From Phycisphaerae bacterium (GTDB lineage: Bacteria; Planctomycetota; Phycisphaerae; Phycisphaerales; UBA1924): DNA of 64,000 bases. Of the stretch, positions 17,810 through 29,429 are shown in pieces (within the stretch, counting starts at the first letter, position 1; each line of letters starts with the position of its first letter). The stretch lies in NCBI GenBank assembly GCA_016793805.1, contig JAEUIZ010000040.1, forward strand, positions 248,001-312,000. The letters are read 5' to 3'. A program made the translations under genes and the position numbers. The notes under the pieces are model-generated. The model saw only the letters and a program-made list of their open reading frames with translations, was not told the DNA's origin and did no database searches.

Positions 17810-18631
17810 ATGCCCGAGATCAACCCGAAGGACGTGATGAAGCTCCGCAACGAGACGGGGCTTCCGATGATGGACTGCAAGGCCGCGCTGGCCGAGACCA
17901 AGGGCGACTTCGAGGCGGCCAAGGACTGGCTGCGGAAGAAACTCAAGGGGAAGATGGACAAGCGGACCGAGCGGGCCGCGGGCGAGGGGCGCATCGCGAT
18001 CGCCACCAACCTCCGCTCCGGCGTCGCCTCGATCGTCGAACTGCGGGCCGAGACGGACTTCACCGCCAAGAACGAGAAGTTCGTGGCGGCGGCGCAGAAG
18101 ATCGCGGACCTGGCGCTCGAGCAGAACTCCGGTGCCGTCAGCGCGACGCCCGCGATGACCGCGATCGTGGACGAGATGCGCATCTCCACCGGGGAGAACT
18201 GTGCGCTGGCTCGCGCCCACAAGATCGCGGGCGAGACGGGCACCACCGCCTATGGCGTCTACGTCCACCACGACGGGAAGACCGGCGTGCTCGTGCAGGC
18301 CACCGGCTCGATCAACGATCAGACGCTCAAGGACATCGCGATGCACATCGCCGCCTCTCCCACCAGGCCCGTCGGCGTGACCGTCAAGGACATCCCGGCG
18401 GACGTGGTCGAGAAGGAACGCCGCTTCCGCATCGATCAGGCGATGGAGTCCGGCAAGCCCAAGGAAATCGCCGAGAAGATGGTCGAGGGCGGGATGCGCA
18501 AGTTCTTCGAGGAGATCGCGCTGCTCGAGCAGCCCTACATCCGCGACGAGTCCAAGCGCATCAAGGACATTGTCGGTGCCAAGGCTCAGATCGTCGCGTT
18601 CTACCGCTGGCAGGTCGGCGAGACCGCCTGA
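17810..18631 (+). CDS. tsf: Translation elongation factor Ts
   Basis: A 273-residue EF-Ts, the nucleotide exchange factor for EF-Tu. The N-terminal UBA-like part has VMKLRNETGLPMMDCKAAL, the LRxxTGxGMMDCKxAL signature (here LPMMDC). VELRAETDFTAKNEKF near residue 80 is the second signature, TDFVARNxxF. ALLEQPYIRD near the C-terminus matches the dimerisation region. A purine-rich GAAGGATGGAGCG precedes the ATG. It is the second gene of the rpsB-tsf operon. Confidence 0.97.
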   Translation: MPEINPKDVMKLRNETGLPMMDCKAALAETKGDFEAAKDWLRKKLKGKMDKRTERAAGEGRIAIATNLRSGVASIVELRAETDFTAKNEKFVAAAQKIADLALEQNSGAVSATPAMTAIVDEMRISTGENCALARAHKIAGETGTTAYGVYVHHDGKTGVLVQATGSINDQTLKDIAMHIAASPTRPVGVTVKDIPADVVEKERRFRIDQAMESGKPKEIAEKMVEGGMRKFFEEIALLEQPYIRDESKRIKDIVGAKAQIVAFYRWQVGETA

Positions 18632-19092
18632 TCGGCCCGCGGCCCAGCACCTAAAGCAATGCGAACCAAGATACGCCATCGAGAATTTTCTCGGCGGCGT
18701 CTTTCGTTCGCAGGTTCACCGACAGAAGCGACATCGCAAGTTCCGTATCTAGAGGCACTTGCATGCCGAGGCGCCGGCGATGGATCTCGGACGAAAAAAC
18801 TGTCCGAAAACGTGGCAATCCGGGAAATCTGTGGCATCTTTGAGGTGTCTTGTCTCTCTCTCCTCCTATGACCTGGCAGCGGATGGAAACGTCTGTAGCC
18901 GGGTTCTGATCGGGTGAGACCCCGACACCAAACGGGCCAGTGATGGAACAATCGGCCCGCGGTTCGCCGCGGGCCGGCTTGTTTTTCGTCCCCCTTGTTC
19001 TTTCGTCCCCGAGGCAGAGTGCGCTCCATCGCATTCTCGCTACTTGCGTCGTGCATTACGATGCTCCTGCCAGGAAGGAGCACCCCGCGCTC
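18632..19092. other. Unusual 461-base intergenic region after tsf
   Basis: No protein gene is supportable here. Base composition is visibly less GC-rich than the surroundings. Structure seen: a short stem CGAGA-ATTT-TCTCG at 18680-18693, a stem TCGGG-TGAGAC-CCCGA around 18909-18924, and a strong terminator at 18954-18986. The terminator is 320 bases past tsf and about 107 before the sigma-factor ATG. It could end a long tsf 3' UTR, a small RNA, or act as an attenuator for the sigma-kinase unit. I could not match it to a known RNA family. Confidence 0.45.
18954..18986 (+). terminator. Strong rho-independent terminator with TTCG loop
   Basis: GGCCCGCGG-TTCG-CCGCGGGCC is a perfect 9-bp stem with a stable UUCG tetraloop, followed by GGCTTGTTTTT. 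It lies downstream of tsf and upstream of the sigma factor at 19093, on their strand. Confidence 0.85.
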
Positions 19093-19638
19093 ATGGACGA
19101 AGAGAGCCGGAGACAACTCGAGTCGCTCTTCCCGTTGGTGTACGAGGAGTTGCGCCGCTTGGCCGACGCGCATCGGCGTGGGGCGTCGCCCGGGCACACG
19201 CTCCAGACCACGGCCCTGGTCCACGAGGCGTATCTGAAACTCGCGAAACAGCCGGAGGGTCGGTCGTGGTCGCGCGGGCACCTGCTGGCGGTGGCGTCGA
19301 TCGCGATGCGGCAGGTCCTGGTGAACCACGCTCGCGACCGCGGCCGGCTCAAGCGTGCGCCCGCCGGGGTGAGGATGGCGCTGGACGACTGCGCTGCGGT
19401 GGACGACGATCGCGACATCGTGGCGCTCGACGAGGCGCTGAAGCGGCTGGCGTCGCAGGACGAGCGGAAGGCTCGCGTCGTGGAGATGCGGTTCTTCGGG
19501 GGGATGGGCGTGGACGACATCGCCGACGCGCTGGGGGTCGGCTCGGCGACGATCAAGCGTGACTGGGCGATGGCGCGAGCGTGGCTCGCGCGCGAACTGG
19601 GAGACGCCGATGGACACGCAGCGCTGGGCCAGGCTTGA
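19093..19638 (+). CDS. ECF-type RNA polymerase sigma factor (kinase-linked type)
   Basis: A 181-residue sigma-70 family protein. Region 2 is LVYEELRRLADAHRR followed by TTALVHEAYLKLAK. Region 4 is RVVEMRFFGGMGVDDIADAL followed by ATIKRDWAMARAWL. The strings HTLQTTALVHEAYLKL and RQVLVNHARDR are typical of the planctomycete/acidobacterial subgroup I know as TIGR02999, often found beside Ser/Thr kinases. ATG at 19093 follows AAGGAG. Its last 29 bases overlap the start of the TPR kinase, so the two are surely co-expressed; the kinase may control this sigma factor. No anti-sigma gene is adjacent. Confidence 0.9.
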   Translation: MDEESRRQLESLFPLVYEELRRLADAHRRGASPGHTLQTTALVHEAYLKLAKQPEGRSWSRGHLLAVASIAMRQVLVNHARDRGRLKRAPAGVRMALDDCAAVDDDRDIVALDEALKRLASQDERKARVVEMRFFGGMGVDDIADALGVGSATIKRDWAMARAWLARELGDADGHAALGQA

Positions 19639-22504
19639 GGACCTGTTCGATCGGGCCAGCGGTCTGCCCTCCGAGGAATGGGAGCCGTTGGCGGCGCGCG
19701 AGGCCCGCGACGACACCACGCTGCGCGGGGAACTCCTGAGCCTGCTGCGCGCGGGGGCGGGAAGCGGATTCGACCTGGACCGCCCGGCCGCGGACGCGGG
19801 GCGGCTGATCGAACGATTGGACTCCGGGTCCTCCGGCGAGTCACCGCCCGACGCGCTGGTCGGCCAGATGCTGGGGAACTATCGCGTCGATCGCGTCATC
19901 GGCGCGGGCGGGATGGGCGTCGTCTACGAGGCGCGGCAAGAGGTGCCCAGGCGGCGCGTGGCGCTGAAGGTGATCCGCTTCGGAGGGGCCGGACCGACGG
20001 CGCAGAAGCGCTTCGCGTTCGAGGCCGAGGCGCTCGGCCGGCTGGAGCACGCGGGGATCGCGCGGGTGTATGAGTTTGGGAGGGCCGAGACGCCGCTGGG
20101 CCCGCTCCCGTTCCTGGCCATGGAGTACGTCGAGGGCGAGACGATCGTGGCGCACGCGGCGCGGGCGCGGCTGGGGACGCGGGCGCGGCTCGAACTCGTC
20201 GCGCGCGTCTGCGACGCGGTGCAGTACGCCCACCAGCGCGGGGTGATCCACCGCGACCTGAAGCCCGGGAACATCCTCGTGACCGCCGAGGGCCAGCCGA
20301 AGGTCCTTGATTTCGGGGTGGCGCGGCTGACGGACGACCAATCGCGGGGCGCGACGCTTCAGACGTACACGGGGCAGTTGGTCGGGACCGTGCCGTACAT
20401 GAGCCCCGAGCAGGCGACGGGGCAGTCGCGCGGACTGGACACCCGGGCAGACGTCTACTCGCTGGGCGTGATTCTGTACGAACTGCTGGCCGGACGCCTG
20501 CCTCACGACCTCCGCGGCAAGCCCGTGACCGAGGCGCTCCGCGTCATCACCGAGCAGGACCACACGCGGCTGAGCGTCGTGGACCGCGGGCTGCGAGGCG
20601 ACGTCGAGACGATCGTCGGGAAGGCGCTGGAGAAGGAGCGCGAGCGACGGTACCAGTCCGCCGGCGACCTTGCCGCGGACATCCGACGATTCCTCGACAA
20701 CCGCGCGATCGCCGCACGCCCGGCGAGCACGGCGTATCAACTCCGCAAGTTCGCAAGGCGGAACAAGGTGCTGGTCGGAGGCGTGGCGGCTGCGCTGGTG
20801 CTCCTCAGCGCGGGAGTGATCGGGACTTCCATCGGGCTCGTGCGCGCGATGAGCGCCGAGGAGCGCGCGATCGGTGAGGCCGACCGCGCCCGCCGGCAGG
20901 CGCTCAAAGCCACGCACGTCGCCAAGGTGCTCGAGGACCTGCTCGCCGCGGCCAACCCGTTCGAAAGCGAGGGCGAGGACCCGCGCGTCAGCGAGTTGCT
21001 CGCCGCCGCCGAGGGCACGATCGAGCGATTGCAAGACGAGCCCGACGTGCAGTGGTCGCTGCTGCGGACGCTGGCCAAGGCGAACCGCGCGATCGGGAAG
21101 ACGGACAAGGCGCTCGCGCAGATCGACGCGGCCCTGGCGGTGCTCGCCCGGCACCAGCCCGAGGGCGGGTACGAGACCGCGATCACCTTGCAGAGCAAGG
21201 CGGCGATCGTCCAGGAGCGTGGCGGGCGGGCCGAGGCGCTCGACCTGGCGCAGCGATCGTTGGAGATGGTTGAGCGATCGCAAGGCGCCGAGAGCGTGGA
21301 GGCCGCCGACCAGATGGCCGCGGTGGGCGTGTACCTGACACGGGTGGGCAGGCATGAGGAGGCGGAGCGCGTGCTGCGACGGTCGGTGGCGCTGCTCCGG
21401 GAACGGACTGGCGACGCCGACTCGAGGCTCGGGGAAGCGTTGGGCGATCTCGGCGCGGCGCTGAAGGCCAGAGGCGACTACGCGGGCGCCGTGCTGGCGA
21501 TGCGCGAGGGCGTGGAGGTGCTGCGTCGCGCGCTGGGCCCGCGGAGTCCGTCGCTGGCGCTGCACCTGTCGAACTTCGGTCGGATGCTCCAGCAGGAAGG
21601 CAACTACGCGGAGGCCGAGCCGTTGCTGCACGAGGCGTTGGACATCCGGCGGCTCGTGCTCGGCGCGGAGCACCCGCATGTCGTGAACTCCGAGGTGAAT
21701 CTGTCGCTGCTGCAGATGGACCTGGGCCAGTCCGCCGGGGCGGAGTCAGCCATCCGTCGGAGCGTCGACACGCTGCGTCGTGTGCAGGGCCCGGAGCACC
21801 TGGACACGGCGGACGCGCTCAACGCGCTGGGGCGGGTCGAGATGGAGAAGCGCCGCTACGCCGAGGCCGCCGAGGTCTATCGCGAGTCGCTGCGGATCCG
21901 TCTCGCGGCCCTGGGCGAGCGGCACTCGCTCGTGGCGCTGAGCATGGTGAACCTGGGCAACGCGCTCGTCCGCGCCGGGAACCTCGCCGAGGGCGTGCCC
22001 CTGGTCGAGCGGGGCGTGGCCATCCGAAGGCAGGTCTCGGGGCCTCAGCACTCGATGACCGCAACCTCGCTCCGCGCGCTGGCGATCGCGCGGCTGGCGC
22101 AGTCGAGGCCCGCCGAGGCCCTGGCGCTGCTCGACGAGTCGGCGTCGATCTTGAGCAAACGCATCGCGAAGGACCACCCGGTGCTGCTGGGCGTGCGCAT
22201 CGACCATGCCGTCGCGCTGCGGATGGTGGGCCGCGCCGACCAGGCCGAGACGGAGTTGCGCGAGGTGATCGACGCGCTCGCCGCTCGCGGCGACGCGGGC
22301 CGGCGCGAACTGGGGCGCGCATGCTTCGAACACGGGCAACTCCTGGCCGCACGGGGCGATGCGGAGGGCTCGCGCGCCGCGTTCATCCGTGCCATCGACA
22401 TCCGTGCGGGCCTCCACGACGACGCGGGCGTGCTCGAGGTCCGGCACGCGATGGGCGCCGCGCCGGACACGGGCGCGACGAACGAGCCGGGCGGCGGCCC
22501 ATGA
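19610..22504 (+). CDS. Transmembrane Ser/Thr protein kinase with C-terminal TPR array
   Basis: A 964-residue PknB-type kinase. Residues 1-80 are a helical lead-in common in these sigma-linked kinases. The kinase domain spans about 90-360: GAGGMGVVYEA (P-loop, near 98), VALKVI (catalytic Lys, near 120), HRDLKPGNIL (catalytic loop, near 213), DFGVARL (near 233) and GTVPYMSPEQ (activation/P+1 loop). One membrane span lies about 383-405 (VLVGGVAAALVLLSAGVIG). The extracytoplasmic remainder is a long run of TPR/kinesin-light-chain-like repeats (pattern AEPLLHEALDIRRLVLGAEHP). Start chosen at the ATG 19610 because it gives MDTQRWARLEDLFDRA, the usual beginning of this family. Confidence 0.93.
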   Translation: MDTQRWARLEDLFDRASGLPSEEWEPLAAREARDDTTLRGELLSLLRAGAGSGFDLDRPAADAGRLIERLDSGSSGESPPDALVGQMLGNYRVDRVIGAGGMGVVYEARQEVPRRRVALKVIRFGGAGPTAQKRFAFEAEALGRLEHAGIARVYEFGRAETPLGPLPFLAMEYVEGETIVAHAARARLGTRARLELVARVCDAVQYAHQRGVIHRDLKPGNILVTAEGQPKVLDFGVARLTDDQSRGATLQTYTGQLVGTVPYMSPEQATGQSRGLDTRADVYSLGVILYELLAGRLPHDLRGKPVTEALRVITEQDHTRLSVVDRGLRGDVETIVGKALEKERERRYQSAGDLAADIRRFLDNRAIAARPASTAYQLRKFARRNKVLVGGVAAALVLLSAGVIGTSIGLVRAMSAEERAIGEADRARRQALKATHVAKVLEDLLAAANPFESEGEDPRVSELLAAAEGTIERLQDEPDVQWSLLRTLAKANRAIGKTDKALAQIDAALAVLARHQPEGGYETAITLQSKAAIVQERGGRAEALDLAQRSLEMVERSQGAESVEAADQMAAVGVYLTRVGRHEEAERVLRRSVALLRERTGDADSRLGEALGDLGAALKARGDYAGAVLAMREGVEVLRRALGPRSPSLALHLSNFGRMLQQEGNYAEAEPLLHEALDIRRLVLGAEHPHVVNSEVNLSLLQMDLGQSAGAESAIRRSVDTLRRVQGPEHLDTADALNALGRVEMEKRRYAEAAEVYRESLRIRLAALGERHSLVALSMVNLGNALVRAGNLAEGVPLVERGVAIRRQVSGPQHSMTATSLRALAIARLAQSRPAEALALLDESASILSKRIAKDHPVLLGVRIDHAVALRMVGRADQAETELREVIDALAARGDAGRRELGRACFEHGQLLAARGDAEGSRAAFIRAIDIRAGLHDDAGVLEVRHAMGAAPDTGATNEPGGGP

Positions 22505-22610
22505 TCCCGGCGCTCCCGGCCGAATCCCGCGCACGCCGGCCCACGTTGCGAATGAATCAGCCCGATCGCACGTCTAGACTGCGTCCATCTCCTCGAGCCC
22601 GGAGCCCACG

Positions 22611-23639
22611 ATGCGGATCGTCGTCTATTCGAGCAAGCCCTACGAGAGGTCGTTCCTCGCCGAGGCGAACACGCCAGCGGGGCACGACCTCGCGTACCTC
22701 GACGCGAGGCTCTCCACCGCGACGGCGGACCTCGCTCGCGGCGTGCCCGCGGCCTCGATCTTCGTCGGAGACGACGCCTCCGCCGACGTGCTCCGCCTGC
22801 TCCACGAGGGCGGAACGCGGCTCCTGTTGCTGCGGTCGGCGGGGTTCAATCACGTCGATATCGCGGAGGCGGAGCGGCTGGGCCTGACCATCGCCCGCGT
22901 GCCGGCGTACTTGCCCTACGCCGTCGCCGAGCACGCCGTGGGGCTCATGCTGACGCTCAACCGCAAGTTCCACCGCGCCTACGCCCGCGTCCGCGAGCAG
23001 AACTTCGCGCTCGAGGGCCTCATGGGCTTCGACATGCACGGCAAGACGGCGGGCGTCATCGGGACGGGCAAGATCGGGGAGGCCGCGTGCGCGATCCTCC
23101 GCGGTTTCGGCTGCCGCGTGCTCGCCTTCGATCCGATCCGAAACCCGACGTGCGAGGCGATGGGCGTCGCGTACGTCCCGCTCGCCGATCTCTACGCCAC
23201 GGCGGACATCATCACGCTCCACTGCCCGCTCACGCCGCAGACGCGCCACATGATCGGCGGACCTGCTCTCGCGGCGATGAAGCGGGGCGTGATGCTCATC
23301 AACACCAGCCGCGGCGCGGTCATCGACACGCGGGCGCTGATCGCCGCCCTGAAGCGCGGGCACGTCGGCTCGGTCGGGCTCGACGTGTACGAGGAGGAGG
23401 GCGACCTCTTCTTCCGCGACCTCTCCGCCGAGGTCATCCACGACGACGTGTTCGTGCGGCTGCTGACGTTCCCGAACGTGCTCATCACGGCCCACCAGGG
23501 CTTCTTCACGCGCGAGGCGTGCGAGGCAATCGCTCGGACGACGATCGAGAGCGCGAGTGGGTTCGAGCGCGCTGGACCCGCGGGCGTGCCGGAGGCGAAC
23601 CGCGTGACGTCTCGACTGCTCGCCGCCCCGACGAAGTGA
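22611..23639 (+). CDS. D-2-hydroxyacid dehydrogenase, D-lactate dehydrogenase-like
   Basis: A 342-residue NAD-dependent dehydrogenase closest in layout to LdhA. It opens MRIVVYSSKPYERSFL. LLLRSAGFNHVDI and ARVPAYLPYAVAEHAVGLML precede the NAD motif VIGTGKIGEA near residue 150. LINTSRGAVIDT near 235 carries the Arg, a Glu follows in DVYEEEGDLF, and ITAHQGFFTREA gives the catalytic His near 297. The AHQGFFT block is the LdhA type. GGAG six bases before the ATG supports the start. Likely reduces pyruvate to D-lactate; related keto acids are possible. Monocistronic, convergent with the stress-protein gene. Confidence 0.92.
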   Translation: MRIVVYSSKPYERSFLAEANTPAGHDLAYLDARLSTATADLARGVPAASIFVGDDASADVLRLLHEGGTRLLLLRSAGFNHVDIAEAERLGLTIARVPAYLPYAVAEHAVGLMLTLNRKFHRAYARVREQNFALEGLMGFDMHGKTAGVIGTGKIGEAACAILRGFGCRVLAFDPIRNPTCEAMGVAYVPLADLYATADIITLHCPLTPQTRHMIGGPALAAMKRGVMLINTSRGAVIDTRALIAALKRGHVGSVGLDVYEEEGDLFFRDLSAEVIHDDVFVRLLTFPNVLITAHQGFFTREACEAIARTTIESASGFERAGPAGVPEANRVTSRLLAAPTK

Positions 23640-23699
23640 CAGACTGCGGCGGGCCGTCCGCGTGTTGCGCCCGGCGACAGTCCAATGCGCGGCCGCCGC

Positions 23700-24746
23700 T
23701 CACAGGCGTCGATGCACGATCTCGACCGAACAGGGCGCGCTCATGGCCACGGCTGACGAGACGCTGCCCAAGAGCAGCCGCTCCAGCCCGCGGACGCCTC
23801 GGGCGCCGACGAAGATGCAGTCCGCCCCGATGCCTTGGCCGGCTTGACCCGCGGTCGCTCCGGCGTGCCCGCCCCAGTTCGCCGCCTCGTCCACGAGCGC
23901 GTAAGTCGGATCGGCCGAGCGAACGATCGTCGAGACGCTCACGCCCGGGCGACAGGCGCGAATCCTGGTCGCCGCTCGCTCGGCGGTGCGTGCGGCCCAG
24001 GAATCCAGCGGCCCGCCCGCCCCCGCGACATCGCCGGACCAGACACCCCCACCGCCGAACCCTGAGATGGTCGCGGCTCCGCTGTGCTCCAGGCCCGCGA
24101 CCCCCTGCGCGTAGCACGCCACCAGCACCCGCGTGCCCACGGGCCAGTATCGTGCCGCCACGGCCTCCACCATCGCGTCGGAATCCGGGGACCCGTCCAC
24201 CCCGACGACGATCCGCGGGGGTCGTCCCGGGTCGATGGCGGCGTCCGCGCCCGACGCGGCATGTCCCCGGGCGATGCGGAGCGAGCCGCGCAACCCGTGC
24301 ATCACCTTCTGCGCCACGCTTCCGAGCAGAGCCCGTCGGATCGCGCCTCGCCCTCGTGAACCCAGGACGGTCAGGTCGGCTCGCCCGCCGCTCCCGTCGA
24401 CCCCGCCACCCTCGCCCTCGGCCCGACGGATGATCGCGCCCGCGGGAGAATCGGCGCACGCGTCCGCCGTCACCGTCCATCCCGGGAACAGCGCTCGCAG
24501 GCGAGCCGCGCCAGCCTCGGCGAGTTCACGCTGAGCGCCGACCTGGCGCGCCACCGCGGCACGGATCTCGTTCAGCCCCGGGAGCACCGCGTCGGCCTTG
24601 CCCCCGGACTGCGCCGGCTCGGGTAGCCACGCGTCGGCAACCGAGAGAACCAAGACGCGCGCACTCGAGGGCAGCCCCGCGAGGAGCAGGTCGCGAATGG
24701 CGGCGTCGGCATGGTCAGACCCGTCGTAGGCGAGCAGGATGTTCAT
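23700..24746 (-). CDS. Tandem-domain universal stress protein (UspA family)
   Basis: A 348-residue protein of two Usp domains. Domain 1 starts MNILLAYDGSDHADAAI and carries GSRGRGAIRRALLGSV, the ATP-binding G-2x-G-9x-GS motif, near residue 130. Domain 2 starts IVVGVDGSPDSDAMVEA near residue 180 and ends with GARGVRGLERLLLGSV. Both nucleotide motifs are intact, so both domains may bind ATP. A near-perfect AAGGAGG four bases before the ATG suggests strong translation. It is divergent from the P-type ATPase, 99 bases away, and the two may respond to the same stress; that is inference. Confidence 0.92.
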   Translation of the reverse strand: MNILLAYDGSDHADAAIRDLLLAGLPSSARVLVLSVADAWLPEPAQSGGKADAVLPGLNEIRAAVARQVGAQRELAEAGAARLRALFPGWTVTADACADSPAGAIIRRAEGEGGGVDGSGGRADLTVLGSRGRGAIRRALLGSVAQKVMHGLRGSLRIARGHAASGADAAIDPGRPPRIVVGVDGSPDSDAMVEAVAARYWPVGTRVLVACYAQGVAGLEHSGAATISGFGGGGVWSGDVAGAGGPLDSWAARTAERAATRIRACRPGVSVSTIVRSADPTYALVDEAANWGGHAGATAGQAGQGIGADCIFVGARGVRGLERLLLGSVSSAVAMSAPCSVEIVHRRL

Positions 24747-24845
24747 GGGGCCTCCTTCCGGAAGCGTACCGTCTGCTCACGCCCGCCCGCACCGGGCCTG
24801 CGCCCCCGATCGGCCGCCACCTCTGCTCACCCTACGCTCCGTGCG

Positions 24846-27683
<2,838 letters not shown>

Positions 27684-27705
27684 CCGCCCCCCGTCCGCCG
27701 CCACC

Positions 27706-27739
27706 GAAAATGAAGAAAGCCCCCGGCCTCGCCGAGGGC
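27706..27739 (-). terminator. Rho-independent terminator after ahcY
   Basis: Minus strand, 50 bases after the ahcY stop: GCCC(T)CGGC-GAG-GCCG(G)GGGC stem with one internal mismatch, then TTTCTTCATTTTC. It lies in the convergent gap with the P-type ATPase and could also serve, less well, as the end for the plus strand. Confidence 0.65.
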
Positions 27740-27787
27740 GTTGTGGAACGATCACTGTGGCCCGCGCCGCCGTCGCGGCCGAGGCGC

Positions 27788-29347
27788 TCAATACCGATAG
27801 TGGTCGGGCTTGTACGGCCCCTCGGGCGCCACGCCGATGTACGCCGCCTGGTCCTTGCTCAGTTTCGTGAGCCGAACGCCGAGTTTGTCCAGGTGCAGCC
27901 GCGCGACCTCCTCGTCGAGCCGCTTGGGCAGCGTGTAGACCTTGCCGGACTCGAACGAGAACCCGGAGATCGTCTTCTTGCCCGTGGCGTTGAAGTGCAG
28001 GTCGAGTTGGGCCATGACCTGGTTCGTGAAACTCGCGGACATCACGAACGACGGGTGCCCGGTCGCGCACCCGAGGTTCAGCAGCCGCCCCTCGGCCAGC
28101 ACGAGCACCGAGTGCTCCTTCTTGCCCTTGCCCGCCGGGAAGACCCACTCGTCGTACTGCGGCTTGATATTGACGTGCTTGATCCCGGGCCACTTCTTCA
28201 GCCCCGCCATGTCGATCTCGTTGTCGAAGTGCCCGATGTTCCCGACGATCGCCTTGTCCTTCATTCTCGCCATGTGCTCGGCGGTGATGATGTCCTTGTT
28301 CCCCGTGGACGTGATGAACACGTCCGCCGTCTCCACCACGTCCTCGAGCGTCACGACCTGGTACCCCTCCATCGCCGCCTGCAGCGCGCAGATCGGGTCG
28401 ATCTCGGTGACCATGACCCGGCATCCCTGGCCCTTGAGCGCCTGGCAGCAGCCCTTGCCCACGTCGCCATAGCCGCACACCACCGCGACCTTCCCGCTGA
28501 GCATCACGTCCGTCGCACGGTTCAACCCGTCCAGGAGCGAGTGCCGGCAGCCGTAGAGATTGTCGAACTTGCTCTTGGTCGCGCTGTCGTTGACGTTGAT
28601 CGCGGGGAAGAGCAGCGTCCCGGCCTTGGACATGTCGTACAGCCGCTTCACGCCCGTGGTCGTCTCCTCGCTGACTCCCTTGATCTCCGACGCCAGGCGC
28701 GCCCACTGCCCCGGCTCGGCCTTCTCCACGCTCCGCAAGAGGCCCAGGAAGCACCCCCACTCCTCCGAGTGCTCGTGCGGGTTGAACTTCGGAATCCGCC
28801 CCGCCTTCTCGAACTCCACGCCCTTGTGCACCAGCATCGTCGCGTCGCCCCCGTCGTCGAGGATGAGCGTCGGGCCCTTGTTCCCCGCAAACTTCAGGAT
28901 CTGGTACGTGCACCACCAGTACTCGTCGAGGGTCTCGCCCTTCCACGCGAACACGGGCGTGCCCTTGGGGTTCGCGGGCGTGCCGCCGGCCTCGGGTCGG
29001 CCCACGACCACCGCCGCCGCCGCCGTGTCCTGCGTCGAGAAAATGTTGCACGACGCCCAGCGCACCTCGGCGCCGAGTTCGACGAGCGTTTCGATCAGCA
29101 CCGCCGTCTGCACCGTCATGTGCAGCGAGCCCGCGATCCGCGCGCCCGCCAGGGGCCGCTGGCCCTTGTACCGCGCCCGCAGCGCCATCAGCCCCGGCAT
29201 CTCCTCCTCGGCCAGCCGGATCTCCTTCCGTCCCAACTCCGCGAGGGTCAGGTCGCGGACCTTGTAGTCCACGCCGTCCACCATCGCGCTGCCGGTGCTC
29301 CTCGTCCCCTTCGGCGTCCCCTTCGGCTTGCTTGTCATCGTCGTCAC
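27788..29347 (-). CDS. ahcY: Adenosylhomocysteinase (S-adenosylhomocysteine hydrolase)
   Basis: A 519-residue enzyme splitting S-adenosylhomocysteine into adenosine and homocysteine, NAD-dependent. [28 protein letters not shown] (catalytic Lys), [13 protein letters not shown] (NAD motif) and the C-terminal [10 protein letters not shown] are all family hallmarks. About 20 extra Lys/Thr/Gly-rich residues precede the usual N-terminus. GTG at 29347 is chosen because AGGAG stands six bases upstream; ATG at 29338 is an alternative. It follows the ArsR-methyltransferase gene by 82 bases and is probably transcribed with it, under the dyad at 30442-30463. Confidence 0.97.
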   Translation of the reverse strand: MTTMTSKPKGTPKGTRSTGSAMVDGVDYKVRDLTLAELGRKEIRLAEEEMPGLMALRARYKGQRPLAGARIAGSLHMTVQTAVLIETLVELGAEVRWASCNIFSTQDTAAAAVVVGRPEAGGTPANPKGTPVFAWKGETLDEYWWCTYQILKFAGNKGPTLILDDGGDATMLVHKGVEFEKAGRIPKFNPHEHSEEWGCFLGLLRSVEKAEPGQWARLASEIKGVSEETTTGVKRLYDMSKAGTLLFPAINVNDSATKSKFDNLYGCRHSLLDGLNRATDVMLSGKVAVVCGYGDVGKGCCQALKGQGCRVMVTEIDPICALQAAMEGYQVVTLEDVVETADVFITSTGNKDIITAEHMARMKDKAIVGNIGHFDNEIDMAGLKKWPGIKHVNIKPQYDEWVFPAGKGKKEHSVLVLAEGRLLNLGCATGHPSFVMSASFTNQVMAQLDLHFNATGKKTISGFSFESGKVYTLPKRLDEEVARLHLDKLGVRLTKLSKDQAAYIGVAPEGPYKPDHYRY

Positions 29348-29429
29348 GTGCGTCTCCTGATTGGGGCTGCTCGCCCCTTCCCGTCGCTCTTCCCAGTGGC
29401 TGCATGGCCTGTTTCAACGTGGCCCTGTG

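Noticed and set aside
18880-18925. Minus-strand CAGAACCCGGCTACAG similar to the 3' end of RNase P RNA
   Set aside because: The other conserved RNase P segments (GAGGAAAGTCC, AGATGAATGA) are missing from the 400 bases that would have to hold them, which lie in the sigma gene. Treated as coincidence.
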